From positions 42,674 to 106,673 of the forward strand of contig FMWZ01000016.1 of NCBI GenBank assembly GCA_900103495.1: a DNA stretch of 64,000 nucleotides. Reading direction: 5' to 3'. Under the pieces are notes generated by a model, which saw only the letters and a program-made list of their open reading frames with translations, had not been told where the DNA came from and did no database searches. Within the stretch, counting starts at the first letter, position 1, and every line of letters begins with the position of its first letter. Source of the DNA: Lachnospiraceae bacterium G11. GTDB taxonomy: Bacteria > Bacillota > Clostridia > Lachnospirales > Lachnospiraceae. This document shows, one piece after another, positions 53,201 to 61,630 of the stretch. The translations under genes and the position numbers were made by a program.

Positions 53201-53690
53201 GAGACGGATGATAAAGTTCTATTGCATCCACAAGCGAAGGGCAGGTGTTTATTATGAATGCCTTCTCCGAAGGCGGTGTATCAGCGTTGTCCTTTAAGTA
53301 TTTGCCTGTGGTCCAGAAGGCTATCTCAGCGCCGAAGGAAGTATCATACACATGCTCTACTCCCAATGAAGCCATGTATCCCAGGGCCTGATAAGCTTTT
53401 TCCCCATAAAACATAAAAAAACCACTGTCGACAACAAAGGAGAGTTTGACGCCTTTTTCCAAAGCTTCCATAACCTCGTTGATGTTGTCTTTGTAATTTC
53501 TGGCACCATGTGAACAAACGTCGATGCACACACCGCAATTGATGCATTTTCTCTCATCAACGAGGATTTTCCTTTTATCCGCCGTTCCAACCGAAACATT
53601 GGCGCCCAGAATCGGGCAATGGGTAACGCATTTATTACAAGCTATACATTTTTCATTGGTATAGACGGTACCGCCGTTGTATCTAGCCAT
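50259..53690 (-). CDS. Fe-S/[FeFe]-hydrogenase-like sensor fused to degenerate GGDEF, EAL and PAS domains
   Basis: An 1143-residue cytoplasmic protein. Residues 1-65 hold two 4Fe-4S motifs (CIACNKCVTHC, CINCGVCIDVC). Residues 70-370 are a [FeFe]-hydrogenase large-subunit-like domain: NTCPSLV (L1), GPCVSRM (L2) and LACHDGCLLGPG (L3). The four Cys ligands of the H-cluster are kept, but the proton-relay Cys of the TSCCP motif is Thr and the L2 lysines are changed, as in sensory group C (HydS) enzymes. Residues 405-430 carry another Fe-S motif (CGSCGYSTC). A GGDEF domain follows with GGGNF in the active loop (about 521), then an EAL domain with GEVKCHW for EALLRW (about 641) but DFGTGQSSL intact, and two PAS-like domains. 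Both nucleotide enzymes look inactive. It is best read as a redox or H2 sensor. Confidence 0.88.
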   Translation of the reverse strand: MARYNGGTVYTNEKCIACNKCVTHCPILGANVSVGTADKRKILVDERKCINCGVCIDVCSHGARNYKDNINEVMEALEKGVKLSFVVDSGFFMFYGEKAYQALGYMASLGVEHVYDTSFGAEIAFWTTGKYLKDNADTPPSEKAFIINTCPSLVDAIELYHPSLVKKIIPVHSPVASTVIYAREYLNDKNDLVYLGPCVSRMSEMEEIKDRCEVKYFVSSKNLMNSLKDVEIERYERRSDITPKGMGKLSSAPGVFTEALGLFFSISEKLEFYSDLSQETFDKLEMYSKPEYEVMQPLAVEVLACHDGCLLGPGIDTEAYNAVEVFSRFANSRNKEYDVNDKLSEREQIWELINNINTEINKLKYEDFVRNYGDKYIQPYRIPESTYDEIYQTMLKDTEQKRHIDCGSCGYSTCKDMASAIAYGYSRKENCIHYMNDVMSRRYMYNQLTNLYNSEVYIGKVIQRVKTNPDKKYFICGGNVNKLGIINDIYGHSKGDAVLRMVADKLRQMVGEDGLCGYFGGGNFSVFMEYLPENINRLTSLERFDAKALGIEQPVTMRFGINIVENTDENISVMVNYSFMASRIQVSAARNTFTYFSGELKAAISHETEMISKIQKALVNDEFSILFRPKYDIASRTLVGGEVKCHWVDHEGKTYGYEEYVAIAEKNGLIQDMDIRIWTKAFETIRRWLDSSVEFPKLDIMMSMKSALDERMIEEISKLKDKYKISNHHVRFTISEKSLEYDPQRLAKRLRFIRNLGYQVAISDFGTGQSSLDVLTDGSIEVIRIDLDNLTSDEENEDRGGMVLSAISRMTQDLDVFTEADNVRNEAQAGFLKSIGINVGEGALFSEDLKEHEFVELLKNTEKSTVFEKKVSTGKIDIGRFYDSSSYESIMFEMFSGPAAIVEYDESDENLIIARINNDAAKIFSNEPLSVREFQDIFNEFIKGRGRENIRTIIDNIGIENDIVIKFRTSERTTHAEKWVQATIKELSRVDDRHIFYIQFLDITDEQLINDAIRLSNAQMAHIMQNEGCGNCFIRAWQSSNELNERPRMGVLKVSDTLSQLLGYSKEEISGWSEKEIERVIHPMERREFMNSFEKALLDENSAHEFTNKVQNKSGYFKKVKVVMTSVRLEDNSHLAYLNVVGD

Positions 53691-53716
53691 ATCTTTTCTC
53701 CCATTTATACACTGGA

Positions 53717-54832
53717 TTATTCAAACATTGCCAAAACCATGGTTTTGTTGAAATGGAATTCGTTTAGCTGTTCTCCAAAACCCGAAAGGGTTACAAAGGT
53801 CGGAAATCTCTCGGTCATCCTGTCTGCGAAGTCGTCCACGACGCCCATTTCCTCGAAGGTTTTGGTCCTTCCGGCACAGTTGATCACCAGGGCAAATTCA
53901 GGGCTCTTAATAAGTTTCCTGCAGTCATTGGTGGTTCTTTCAAAGACCTTCTTAAGATTATCAAGTTCAAGAATTGAAACCTTGGTCATGTTGTAGACTC
54001 TGGCGAGATAAGTGAAGGAACCGTCGTCATTAATGGTGTTTACGTCGGTGATAAGTACATCATTTCCTTCCAGTCTTCCTATGGGATGACCCTCCAGCTT
54101 CTTCGCTATATCATCATCGTTTGCATGGAAGATTTCCTCCATAACCTGAAGAGCCGGTCTGTCATTAAACTCGTAGACCTTCCTCTCGGAAATGTCTACA
54201 TCTGTTACCACCAGCTGCTTATCCGTAAGCTTATAAATGTTTTCCCTGTATAAAGCAATCTTTCCCTTGAGATTTCTGATGAACATGAAAACAGTGGCAT
54301 CCTTATAGACTTCACCGTTTAATGAAACCATGGTTTCCTTGTCCCCGAATTTGCCTCCTGTGGAGCCGCCAATAACCCCTACATTTGTGCCCTTTAAGGC
54401 CTCGTAGAAGGTATCAAGGACAAATTCCTCAGCAATAATAAAAGCAGGGGTAAATTCAACGCAAATAGTGTCCTGTGTGGATTCAAGAGCATTTAGCGCG
54501 TCCGTAACCCTTTTAACATAGTTCATGGGATGCCTGTTTATCTCCTCAAGATATCCGCAGGAAATCTCAACCCCTGAGAACAGTGCCATTACAGATAATC
54601 CGGCGTGGCTCATCTTTCCTTCTATCATGTTCATATATGTGGTGCTGCCCATTGTTACGGTTGAAGGATACTTCTCTCTAAGCATCCTGGCGGCCTCAGC
54701 AAATATTTCCTTATTAGAAAAAAACAGCAAAGCCTTAGGGAGTTCTACTTCCGCGTCGATCTTGGCGCATACTTCCTCCACTGCCTTTGCTGCATCAGGG
54801 TTTATACTCATCACAGAAATACATCTACTCAT
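53717..54832 (-). CDS. FIST-domain sensory protein
   Basis: A 371-residue soluble protein with FIST N- and C-terminal domains. Landmarks are VTMGSTTYMN, VGVIGGSTGGKFGDKET with the Gly-rich FIST loop, and the C-terminal PEFALVINCAGRTKTFEE and SGFGEQLNEFHFNKTMV, typical of FIST_C. FIST domains are thought to bind small ligands such as amino acids upstream of kinases or cyclases. It is the first gene of the operon, 26 bases before the hydrogenase-like sensor, with a GTAGGAGG ribosome binding site. Confidence 0.9.
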   Translation of the reverse strand: MSRCISVMSINPDAAKAVEEVCAKIDAEVELPKALLFFSNKEIFAEAARMLREKYPSTVTMGSTTYMNMIEGKMSHAGLSVMALFSGVEISCGYLEEINRHPMNYVKRVTDALNALESTQDTICVEFTPAFIIAEEFVLDTFYEALKGTNVGVIGGSTGGKFGDKETMVSLNGEVYKDATVFMFIRNLKGKIALYRENIYKLTDKQLVVTDVDISERKVYEFNDRPALQVMEEIFHANDDDIAKKLEGHPIGRLEGNDVLITDVNTINDDGSFTYLARVYNMTKVSILELDNLKKVFERTTNDCRKLIKSPEFALVINCAGRTKTFEEMGVVDDFADRMTERFPTFVTLSGFGEQLNEFHFNKTMVLAMFE

Positions 54833-54910
54833 AGGAACCTCCTACATCGCATATGTCCCCCTATATCAACTATTCATTTAATCCATAAAGTCCCCCGGGT
54901 TATTTCATGT

Positions 54911-54978
54911 GCGGTACCGCATTGGTTGCAGTATCGCATTGTTTGCTGTACCACTTTGTTTGCAGTATCGCATATAAG
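54911..54978. repeat. Four tandem 17-bp repeats upstream of the FIST operon
   Basis: Consecutive units at 54911, 54928, 54945 and 54962 share the pattern GCNGTAYCRCWTTGKTT. They differ at three to five positions each; the last unit diverges in its final third. They lie 80-145 bases upstream of the FIST start codon. The period is not a whole number of helix turns. Confidence 0.75.
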
Positions 54979-55049
54979 GAATTTTACCACATTTGTTTCT
55001 ACAATGCAAAGTATTCTGATTATTTAAGTGAATTTTGATGGTTGTTGTT

Positions 55050-55140
55050 CTTTTTTGCCTTTATTGACGTTGTCTTCCCCCGCTCCCCCCTCTTTACTTC
55101 TCCCTGGGCTTCCTCTTGGCCTCCTTGGGCCTCCCTTGGC
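55050..55140. other. Polypyrimidine tract in gene-free region
   Basis: A C/T-rich stretch on the plus strand with repeats of CTTGG and CCTC words. No gene lies between 54833 and 55419; this tract, the 17-bp repeats and the inverted repeats fill it. An open frame here (55042-55353) has no family features or ribosome binding site. Confidence 0.5.
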
Positions 55141-55148
55141 TTCCTCTG

Positions 55149-55380
55149 GGCGGATAAATTTCTTCCTCTCCTTAGATTATCCGCCGTTTTGGTTTACATA
55201 AGATGTCACTTTCTTGTGTCACGCATAATAAAACCCCGATTTTGTCGTTTTGTTATGCTCTTATGGCCCCAAATTACCCCAAATAAGGCAAAAATAGCGG
55301 ATAAATCCGGGATTTCCCCTGATTTATCCGCTATTCAAGCAAGAATTAGTTAACATAACACTTTTTAAAGCATAACAAAA
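55149..55380. repeat. Nested inverted repeats in the FIST-VanZ/RDD intergenic region
   Basis: Three perfect inverted repeats: GGCGGATAA 55149-55157 with 55177-55185; a 14-bp pair ATAGCGGATAAATC 55294-55307 with 55321-55334; and an 11-bp pair TTTTGTTATGC 55248-55258 with 55370-55380, which encloses the second. The word GCGGATAA or its complement occurs four times. Confidence 0.7.
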
Positions 55381-55419
55381 TGAAGAAATCACATTTTTAT
55401 TATGAGTGGTGCGGTTTTC

Positions 55420-56619
55420 CTAAAGGATTTCCTCATGTTTTTCCTCAAGTTCCAAATGAGTCTTGGTCCAAGTATTATGCGGCAAGCCGCCTTTCTTGGC
55501 AACGCTGTTTAAGAGGATTGCCAGGAAAATTGGGAAATAAACAATGCAGGCAACCGTGAGAACGGTGCGATGAAAGTTTGCTGCGTCAGATGCCATATAG
55601 CTGATTGCAGTATTAATTACCAATATAGCAGAGATAAAAATCATCATAGGCTCTGCAAAATAAAGAAGCAAGTTTCTGTAGAGCAATTCTCTGCCGGTTA
55701 CCTTTCTTTCTTTGTCTGCATCGCTCACAATCTTCACCTTTACAAGGGCATTTCCGATGGTCTGCTTCTTCCAATGTCTGGGAAGCCAGATAAAGTATCC
55801 CGCCAAAATCAGAAGTTTGAAAAGCTGAACCTGAAGCATATCCGAGAAAATATACTTCTCAAAGAAGTGATATGCCACATAATTCACTCCCAAATTAATC
55901 ACATTACATACAATCCAATCCACGGAGAACGCTGTAAACGCACGGATAATTCCAAGCTTTTTACCCCTTTCTGCGGCAACTGAATCCATATCATCCACGG
56001 AGGGCAGAAAACGCATAAGAATCGGCGCCATCCAGAATCCTATCATGCACCCAAGGGTATTGTTCATGAGATCATCCACGTCAGGGCAGCGGAAAGCATA
56101 TGGATATATGCCCCACACACCGGAAAGCTGAGTCATTTCATAAAATAAACTTGTTAAAAACCCAATTCCTACTGCCTTCTTCCAGCTTACTCTAAAGTAA
56201 TATCTTAGGTAAAAACCAAGAGGAATCTGCATAACGATATTAGCAATAATCTGGAAAAGCATGAATGATTTTAATGCTGCTTTCCAGTTGGCTGCCACAA
56301 ACCAAGTGGATGTATCACCTGCCACAAAGCCGGCACTTCTCATGACAGCCTCTATATTATTAAATAATTGATTATTAAACTTTACCGGTTTACTGTTAAG
56401 CACTTCTTCAATGGTCGGTAACGGCAAAAGCGTCAGGAAGAAAGCGCACATCATATAGAATACAAAGGAAAAAATCACCGTTGCTCTCATTGCCGAAAGG
56501 CCGTTATACTTGCGATAATTCCAAACCAAAAACGGAACAGTGATCAAGCAGGCAACAGTGGGAAAGAGCATAATTGCTGATACAATTGGAAAAGAATAAT
56601 TTGATAATGTTGATAACAT
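55420..56619 (-). CDS. VanZ-RDD fusion membrane protein
   Basis: A 399-residue polytopic protein. The first 215 residues are a VanZ-like domain with the SLFYEMTQLSG and DVDDLMNNTLGCMIG signatures. Residues 220-385 are an RDD domain (VDWIVCNVINLG at its start, then LPRHWKKQTIGNALVKVKIV). The function of this fusion is unknown; envelope or transport roles are guessed from the families. It is a single-gene unit. Confidence 0.87.
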   Translation of the reverse strand: MLSTLSNYSFPIVSAIMLFPTVACLITVPFLVWNYRKYNGLSAMRATVIFSFVFYMMCAFFLTLLPLPTIEEVLNSKPVKFNNQLFNNIEAVMRSAGFVAGDTSTWFVAANWKAALKSFMLFQIIANIVMQIPLGFYLRYYFRVSWKKAVGIGFLTSLFYEMTQLSGVWGIYPYAFRCPDVDDLMNNTLGCMIGFWMAPILMRFLPSVDDMDSVAAERGKKLGIIRAFTAFSVDWIVCNVINLGVNYVAYHFFEKYIFSDMLQVQLFKLLILAGYFIWLPRHWKKQTIGNALVKVKIVSDADKERKVTGRELLYRNLLLYFAEPMMIFISAILVINTAISYMASDAANFHRTVLTVACIVYFPIFLAILLNSVAKKGGLPHNTWTKTHLELEEKHEEIL

Positions 56620-56721
56620 AGCTACTCCCTCATTTCATGCATTACATTTCAAAATGATATCAGCATTTGCCAAGCTTTGCAATTCATTCTTACTATGGAT
56701 TCAAGTAATTTCAGAAATACA

Positions 56722-56761
56722 AAGAGCTATAAACGCCGCATACACGGCATTTATAGCTCTT
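56722..56761 (-). terminator. Hairpin terminator after the 1028-residue gene
   Basis: A 17-bp stem with one mismatch (AAGAGCTATAAACGCCG against CGGCATTTATAGCTCTT) and a 6-base loop. The T-run on the minus strand is short. Confidence 0.75.
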
Positions 56762-56793
56762 CAATTTGCAGTCGGCGTTCGAAATCCAACTAT

Positions 56794-59700
56794 TTAATTA
56801 TTTTGCTCCATGCCAACTATAGAGTAATAGTATTTAATTAAATCCATAAAACTCCAATCGGTTATCTCATCTTCCCTGCCTTCCACATAAAGAATAGCGT
56901 TTCGCCTCATTTCATCATCTCTCCATGCTTGGAATGAGACATCACAGCCTTCAAAAATAGCCTCATTGGCAAATCCTGCTTTAATCGACTTGTCATAACG
57001 ATAATTGCACTTGCTATGCGATAACCCGGATAGTGTAGATACTATTCCGGATCTGTACAGTGCCGCATCTCCATGTGTTCCGGCCATATTACGATACTTT
57101 CGAACGGTATCATGCACAACTGAAGGCATCTTGTCGGTAATGTCCAGCGTTCTATGGTATGGTTCATTCACTGCAAGAGGAATATAACACTCGTACGAAT
57201 TATCCAAAATGCTTCCTTCTGTATTGAGATATGACTTTATCGAATATATAGGGTCATATTTAAATCCTAATTCTTCGCCATATTTTATGTACATATCCCA
57301 ATCAGCAGGGTTTTCTACAGTGCAATATTTCGGATTGTTGCTATCTGAATCATCAACAAACACTGTATTATTTGGTATAGTAATATACTCGTTGAGAGGA
57401 ACTAGTTCATCAGTAAAGAAAAGGCACTCTCCTGACATAAACGCAAATGTATCATCATCAAATCCCCACGTAAACCTTACTGTATCACCGGTATTTGGAT
57501 CAACAGCATCCTGCTCAACGTAATTAAATGGCGTGCTTTCAAAGTAATAACTATCGTATCCACAAGATGGTATATATGCCCATACAAATGTTCCGCTGTC
57601 CTCTGTAACTACAAGATATTCCTGATCAGCGCCCTCAACGTAATTACTGTCATATACAGAGAACAGAACATAATCCTTCCCATTAAATTCAATGTCCTTA
57701 TATCCATATACATTCACTGAATGTCTCGCTGAGCCATAAACTTTCGAGCGTAAATCTCCATCTGCATTAATCTTTAAAGCCTCCTTAATATCCTGCGTAT
57801 TATAGTTCAAATCAATATCAAGAATGGCTATTTTATCCTGATCAATATAATTCTTAACATTTTGAATCGTATTCCAGGAGTACAGTTTATCTCCCTCACC
57901 GGTTGTCCCTTTACTAAAGTAACATCCGGATTCGGTTGACACCTCGAAATATCCGTCTCGGCTCAAGACTGACCCTGTATTTGCAATTGTTTTTCCGGTA
58001 GCAAAGTCATGATGGCTATGTGAAAGATGACAGTAGTCAAAGGTCTCATTATTCTTAAGATTGGCAAATGCCCATACAAAATCAAAATAATCCTGTAGTT
58101 CTGGTGTCACCTCAATGTCTCTCAACCCCTTATCATACAGTGTTTGAAACGCTGAAGTTTCGTTGTAGTAATGACCTACCTGTCGCATTGTCTTTTCCGC
58201 TAAATCAGGGCGTGATGCAATATAATCATTAATAGGCTGTATGCTTCCATTATTATAGACATTAGCCACAATCCATGCATAGCCTAAGCAATGATTATCG
58301 TTTTCAAAGGGGAAGAAATCATCATAAGTTACCTTACAGCTATTGTTTATGTAATCTACCAGTATCTCCTTATTAAGCTCGGCATTATCCAACATATCTT
58401 TTCTGTCCGATAAATAGCTTTCCATATCATACCAGAAAGCGAAAATACGGCTATATTTGATGTGCCCCTCTTCATCTTTCTTTTCAACTGTATAAGGGGT
58501 GCAGTAGGTTGAGGGAGGCAATATGTTCTTACAGAAGGATTTGATTGTCTTAAATCTCTCCTCTGTAACCTCCTCTACATTATCAGGATATAAATAATTA
58601 CGTTCCCTATGAGCACTAGGTTTTTCACCGTCGGGAATCGCCAATTGTCCTTCGTTATAGGCTCGACAAATTTCCTTTTTCACCGCCAAATCAATTTCCT
58701 CATTTCCGGAGGGAATCATATAGGCCTTAGGCTTTTGTTTCATCGTTTCCCATATCAGTGAACTAATTGCTATAAAGTCACCATCATACTCAAGGATAGG
58801 ATTATTCGAAAACTTCTCAATAGTCTTTTCCCAACCGACAAGTTCTTTGAACTTCTTTACATTTGAGGTTTTCCCAAATTTAAAAGCACTATTAATTGAG
58901 TCAAAAACGCCTGTATCTCCTTTTGCACAAACATAAACTGTATCCCTTGTGGAGCACAGATGATACATTGCATTATCAACATTCATGTATTTTCTGTGAT
59001 AGTCAGAAGGATAATCAAAAGAAACCGCGTTTTCTTCATGTCTAAGTTTGGGAACCGTATATTCCAAGGTTTCACCATTTTTAACTACAATAGCCACATC
59101 ATTCTTATCTACATCCAATCCAAGCTCTTTGGCATATGTTAAAAATGGCGTTAAATCAACTGAGAGTCTGTTTCCCTTTCTGTAACTGCAATCGAAATAT
59201 CCCAGGCTTCCGGAAATCCCATTGTCTTCATACTTAAATTCTAGACAGTTAAAATTTCCTCCAGGCTGTATATCTCCAATGTATGTTCTAAAATAATCAT
59301 CATAGTCTTCGTAAGTACAGGTTACATATTCTCTTGATAACGAGTCTCTACTGGGGAGCTCACTCACTTCGCGATCAGCTTTCTTTGATAAGTCTAATCC
59401 GAGTTTTACTTTCTCCCCATCAGCATATAAATCTCCGGCTGTTGACATTTTAAGCGGGTCAGATTTATAAAGATTAATTTCATCATTATCGGAAATGCCG
59501 TCCATATCGGTATCAGCTATACCAACAACATAGCACTCTTTTTCATAATCCCAGTTATAAGAAAGTCCCATGTTCCATGCTTCTTCATTGGTAAGACCTT
59601 CTACTCCCGACTCCGCAGCAAAATCCACTTCGGTAATGTTGGTGTCAAGGTTATAGCCTTGCAACCATTTCTCACTACTATATCTTAAATTCTCCTTCTT

Positions 59701-59880
59701 TAAACGAGATTCCTGTTCATCCTTGATTCCCGAAAAAAGCTTGTAAATTTCAAATATCAAGAAAATGCCCAGCCCAATCAGCAGGATAAGTAGAACTCTA
59801 TGTTTCTTTTTCTTTGGTTTTTCAGAATTACTGTTTTCTTCAGGCACCTTATTTTCATCTGTACTATTAATGTCGTTCAT
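56794..59880 (-). CDS. Large membrane-anchored protein of unknown function with a possible papain-like core
   Basis: A 1028-residue protein. A charged N-terminus is followed by one membrane helix (about 30-50), so most of it lies outside. Near residue 125 is a calcium-type loop (DTDMDGISDND). I do not recognise a family. Between about 525 and 745 the order NHCLGYAW (Cys), ARHSVNVYGYKD (His) and VYDSNY (Asn/Asp) is that of papain-like or C39-like cysteine peptidases, so a peptidase or peptidase-like fold is possible. Aromatic-rich, Asn/Asp-rich surface composition fits an extracellular protein. There is no sorting signal. Codon and base use look like the neighbours. Confidence 0.75.
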   Translation of the reverse strand: MNDINSTDENKVPEENSNSEKPKKKKHRVLLILLIGLGIFLIFEIYKLFSGIKDEQESRLKKENLRYSSEKWLQGYNLDTNITEVDFAAESGVEGLTNEEAWNMGLSYNWDYEKECYVVGIADTDMDGISDNDEINLYKSDPLKMSTAGDLYADGEKVKLGLDLSKKADREVSELPSRDSLSREYVTCTYEDYDDYFRTYIGDIQPGGNFNCLEFKYEDNGISGSLGYFDCSYRKGNRLSVDLTPFLTYAKELGLDVDKNDVAIVVKNGETLEYTVPKLRHEENAVSFDYPSDYHRKYMNVDNAMYHLCSTRDTVYVCAKGDTGVFDSINSAFKFGKTSNVKKFKELVGWEKTIEKFSNNPILEYDGDFIAISSLIWETMKQKPKAYMIPSGNEEIDLAVKKEICRAYNEGQLAIPDGEKPSAHRERNYLYPDNVEEVTEERFKTIKSFCKNILPPSTYCTPYTVEKKDEEGHIKYSRIFAFWYDMESYLSDRKDMLDNAELNKEILVDYINNSCKVTYDDFFPFENDNHCLGYAWIVANVYNNGSIQPINDYIASRPDLAEKTMRQVGHYYNETSAFQTLYDKGLRDIEVTPELQDYFDFVWAFANLKNNETFDYCHLSHSHHDFATGKTIANTGSVLSRDGYFEVSTESGCYFSKGTTGEGDKLYSWNTIQNVKNYIDQDKIAILDIDLNYNTQDIKEALKINADGDLRSKVYGSARHSVNVYGYKDIEFNGKDYVLFSVYDSNYVEGADQEYLVVTEDSGTFVWAYIPSCGYDSYYFESTPFNYVEQDAVDPNTGDTVRFTWGFDDDTFAFMSGECLFFTDELVPLNEYITIPNNTVFVDDSDSNNPKYCTVENPADWDMYIKYGEELGFKYDPIYSIKSYLNTEGSILDNSYECYIPLAVNEPYHRTLDITDKMPSVVHDTVRKYRNMAGTHGDAALYRSGIVSTLSGLSHSKCNYRYDKSIKAGFANEAIFEGCDVSFQAWRDDEMRRNAILYVEGREDEITDWSFMDLIKYYYSIVGMEQNN

Positions 59881-59933
59881 TATTTACTCCTGTCTGCCTC
59901 GTCACTATTTGCTTTTTGTTTTAACGACAAAAC

Positions 59934-59968
59934 ATGGGGGTGCAAAGATACTTCATATGCACCCCCAT
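59934..59968 (-). terminator. Hairpin terminator after lemA
   Basis: A perfect 11-bp stem (ATGGGGGTGCA/TGCACCCCCAT) with a 13-base loop, followed on the minus strand by TTTT after one base. It separates lemA from the next gene. Confidence 0.75.
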
Positions 59969-59985
59969 ATTAAATCTATTGTCCG

Positions 59986-60498
59986 CTACATTTTGTATTT
60001 ATCGAAATTGATTTCACCGATTTCAACGCTTCTATTGGCTGCCATATTGGCCTCGTCAATAAATTCCTCTCGCTTGAAGCGGAATATTCCAGCCACTATA
60101 TTGCTGGGGAATTCGGAAATAGCCTCATTATACTTTCTGACTGCAATGTTTAATAAATTCTTGCATGCAGCTATCTCTGCATCACACTGCTGAACCTTGG
60201 TAACGGCCATTCCGTAACTAGGTGTATTTTTTAAATCCGGGTATTTCTGTCCGCAAGCCAAAAGCTCCGTTGTCTGGCTTTCTCCGACAAGTTGCTTAAT
60301 AGCCTCGATATCATTGTGATGTGCTACGCTCAGCATTCCCATTGCATCGTTAATTGATCTGGAACGCTGCTCATTATAGTTTGAGATATTGGATAACTGT
60401 TCGTTTACCCTTTCTCGAAGCTTCACAAAACTATTTCTTTTCTTAATCATCCAAACGACAATCAAAACAAAAACGATGATTGATATTATAATTTCCAC
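59986..60498 (-). CDS. lemA: LemA family protein
   Basis: A 170-residue protein with one N-terminal membrane helix (1-20) and the long helical LemA body (NSFVKLRERVNEQLSNISNY, KYNEAISEFPSNIVAGIF). LemA family function is unknown; it is commonly paired with DUF3137 or TPM proteins, as here. It lies 17 bases after the DUF3137 gene. Confidence 0.92.
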   Translation of the reverse strand: MEIIISIIVFVLIVVWMIKKRNSFVKLRERVNEQLSNISNYNEQRSRSINDAMGMLSVAHHNDIEAIKQLVGESQTTELLACGQKYPDLKNTPSYGMAVTKVQQCDAEIAACKNLLNIAVRKYNEAISEFPSNIVAGIFRFKREEFIDEANMAANRSVEIGEINFDKYKM

Positions 60499-60515
60499 TA
60501 AAAAATCCTCTCTTT

Positions 60516-61544
60516 CTATTTATAGATAAAACGATTCTCGTTCTCCATTTGATTCTTAAAGTCACGCATGGCATTAAAATAACGTCTAACTTCATCGAAA
60601 TAATATCTGATATCAGTACACTTGAAATCCAACTGCTGTGATATTCCAATTACCTCTTCCCCCAACACCATTTTATCTCCCCAGATTTTATGATCTATGT
60701 TCACAAAGATATTATTTCCAAAAATCCTGTAATCCACTTTTTCAATTCCGCTTTCAAGGAAAGTTGTAATCATAGATGCCGAAAAGTATGTACGAGCCTT
60801 AACCTCATTTTTCGTATAAACTCTATACTTGTCATTAAATTCATCAACACCAACGTCCAAAACGGTATATCCATTATCCGTATATTCTTTATCCATATTC
60901 TCTAATACTTTCTTAATATCCCACATGTAGTCGGATTCAGGCTTTTGAGGGATGGATTTAACAACTATATCACCATAATTATCCATAGAAGAGAATACAT
61001 AGGTAAACATATTTCTCGTTCCTTTTATATATCCACCTAGCGCGGGCATATCCCACTCTTTTAAGTTCATCTCTATTGTTTCCGGATTTACACTTGTGCA
61101 TCCATACTTAATTGCCTGTTCTTCAAGGTACTTATTTCGCAATGGCGTGTACTTCTCCCGTAATGCTTCCCATATTTTCTTAGCTTTATCTTCGAAAATC
61201 TTGATATTCAAATATTTTATTGATAAGAAAACACCCCATAATATAAGTCCGCCAACGATAGCAGCAAGCAATACAGATTTTATACCCATGATTGTTCCAA
61301 CAATTAATCCCAAAATCAAATAACATATTATGGATAAAACCTTAAGCACTCCATGAAATCCGCTCATATCAAAATCGAGTTGACCATGAAATCGATCATC
61401 CCAAAAATCTGCTATTTTAGCATACCTTCGCCCTCTCTTAACAAAATCCGCATCTTCTAACTCCAGCTTAATATATTCCGCTTCTGTCAACACAGGGCTC
61501 TCCGATGTTTTTACATTTGCATCATTATTTTCCGATACACTCAT
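60516..61544 (-). CDS. DUF3137 family membrane protein
   Basis: A 342-residue protein with two central membrane helices (about 68-115) and a large soluble C-terminal region ending RYFNAMRDFKNQMENENRF. It fits the DUF3137 family, which often precedes lemA. The function is unknown; the membrane pair may sense envelope state. Confidence 0.75.
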   Translation of the reverse strand: MSVSENNDANVKTSESPVLTEAEYIKLELEDADFVKRGRRYAKIADFWDDRFHGQLDFDMSGFHGVLKVLSIICYLILGLIVGTIMGIKSVLLAAIVGGLILWGVFLSIKYLNIKIFEDKAKKIWEALREKYTPLRNKYLEEQAIKYGCTSVNPETIEMNLKEWDMPALGGYIKGTRNMFTYVFSSMDNYGDIVVKSIPQKPESDYMWDIKKVLENMDKEYTDNGYTVLDVGVDEFNDKYRVYTKNEVKARTYFSASMITTFLESGIEKVDYRIFGNNIFVNIDHKIWGDKMVLGEEVIGISQQLDFKCTDIRYYFDEVRRYFNAMRDFKNQMENENRFIYK

Positions 61545-61630
61545 TAATTACCTCCAAATTGCTTTTTGTTGTCATTTATCCAAGAACAAATTAATAGCTT
61601 AAAACGCCCAAATAAGCATAACTCTCCATG

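Noticed and set aside
50259..53690. Catalytic energy-conserving hydrogenase
   Set aside because: The proton-relay Cys and L2 lysines are altered, and fusion to GGDEF, EAL and PAS domains points to sensing.
54911..54978. CRISPR array
   Set aside because: Units are contiguous 17-mers without spacers and no cas genes are nearby.
55195..55225. Fourth SARP-type repeat promoter (TGTCAC words near 55203-55222)
   Set aside because: The two words are 13 bp apart, not 11, and are not followed by a -10 at the shared spacing.
55042..55353. A 103-residue open frame on the plus strand in the intergenic region
   Set aside because: It spans the polypyrimidine tract and inverted repeats, lacks a ribosome binding site and has no domain.
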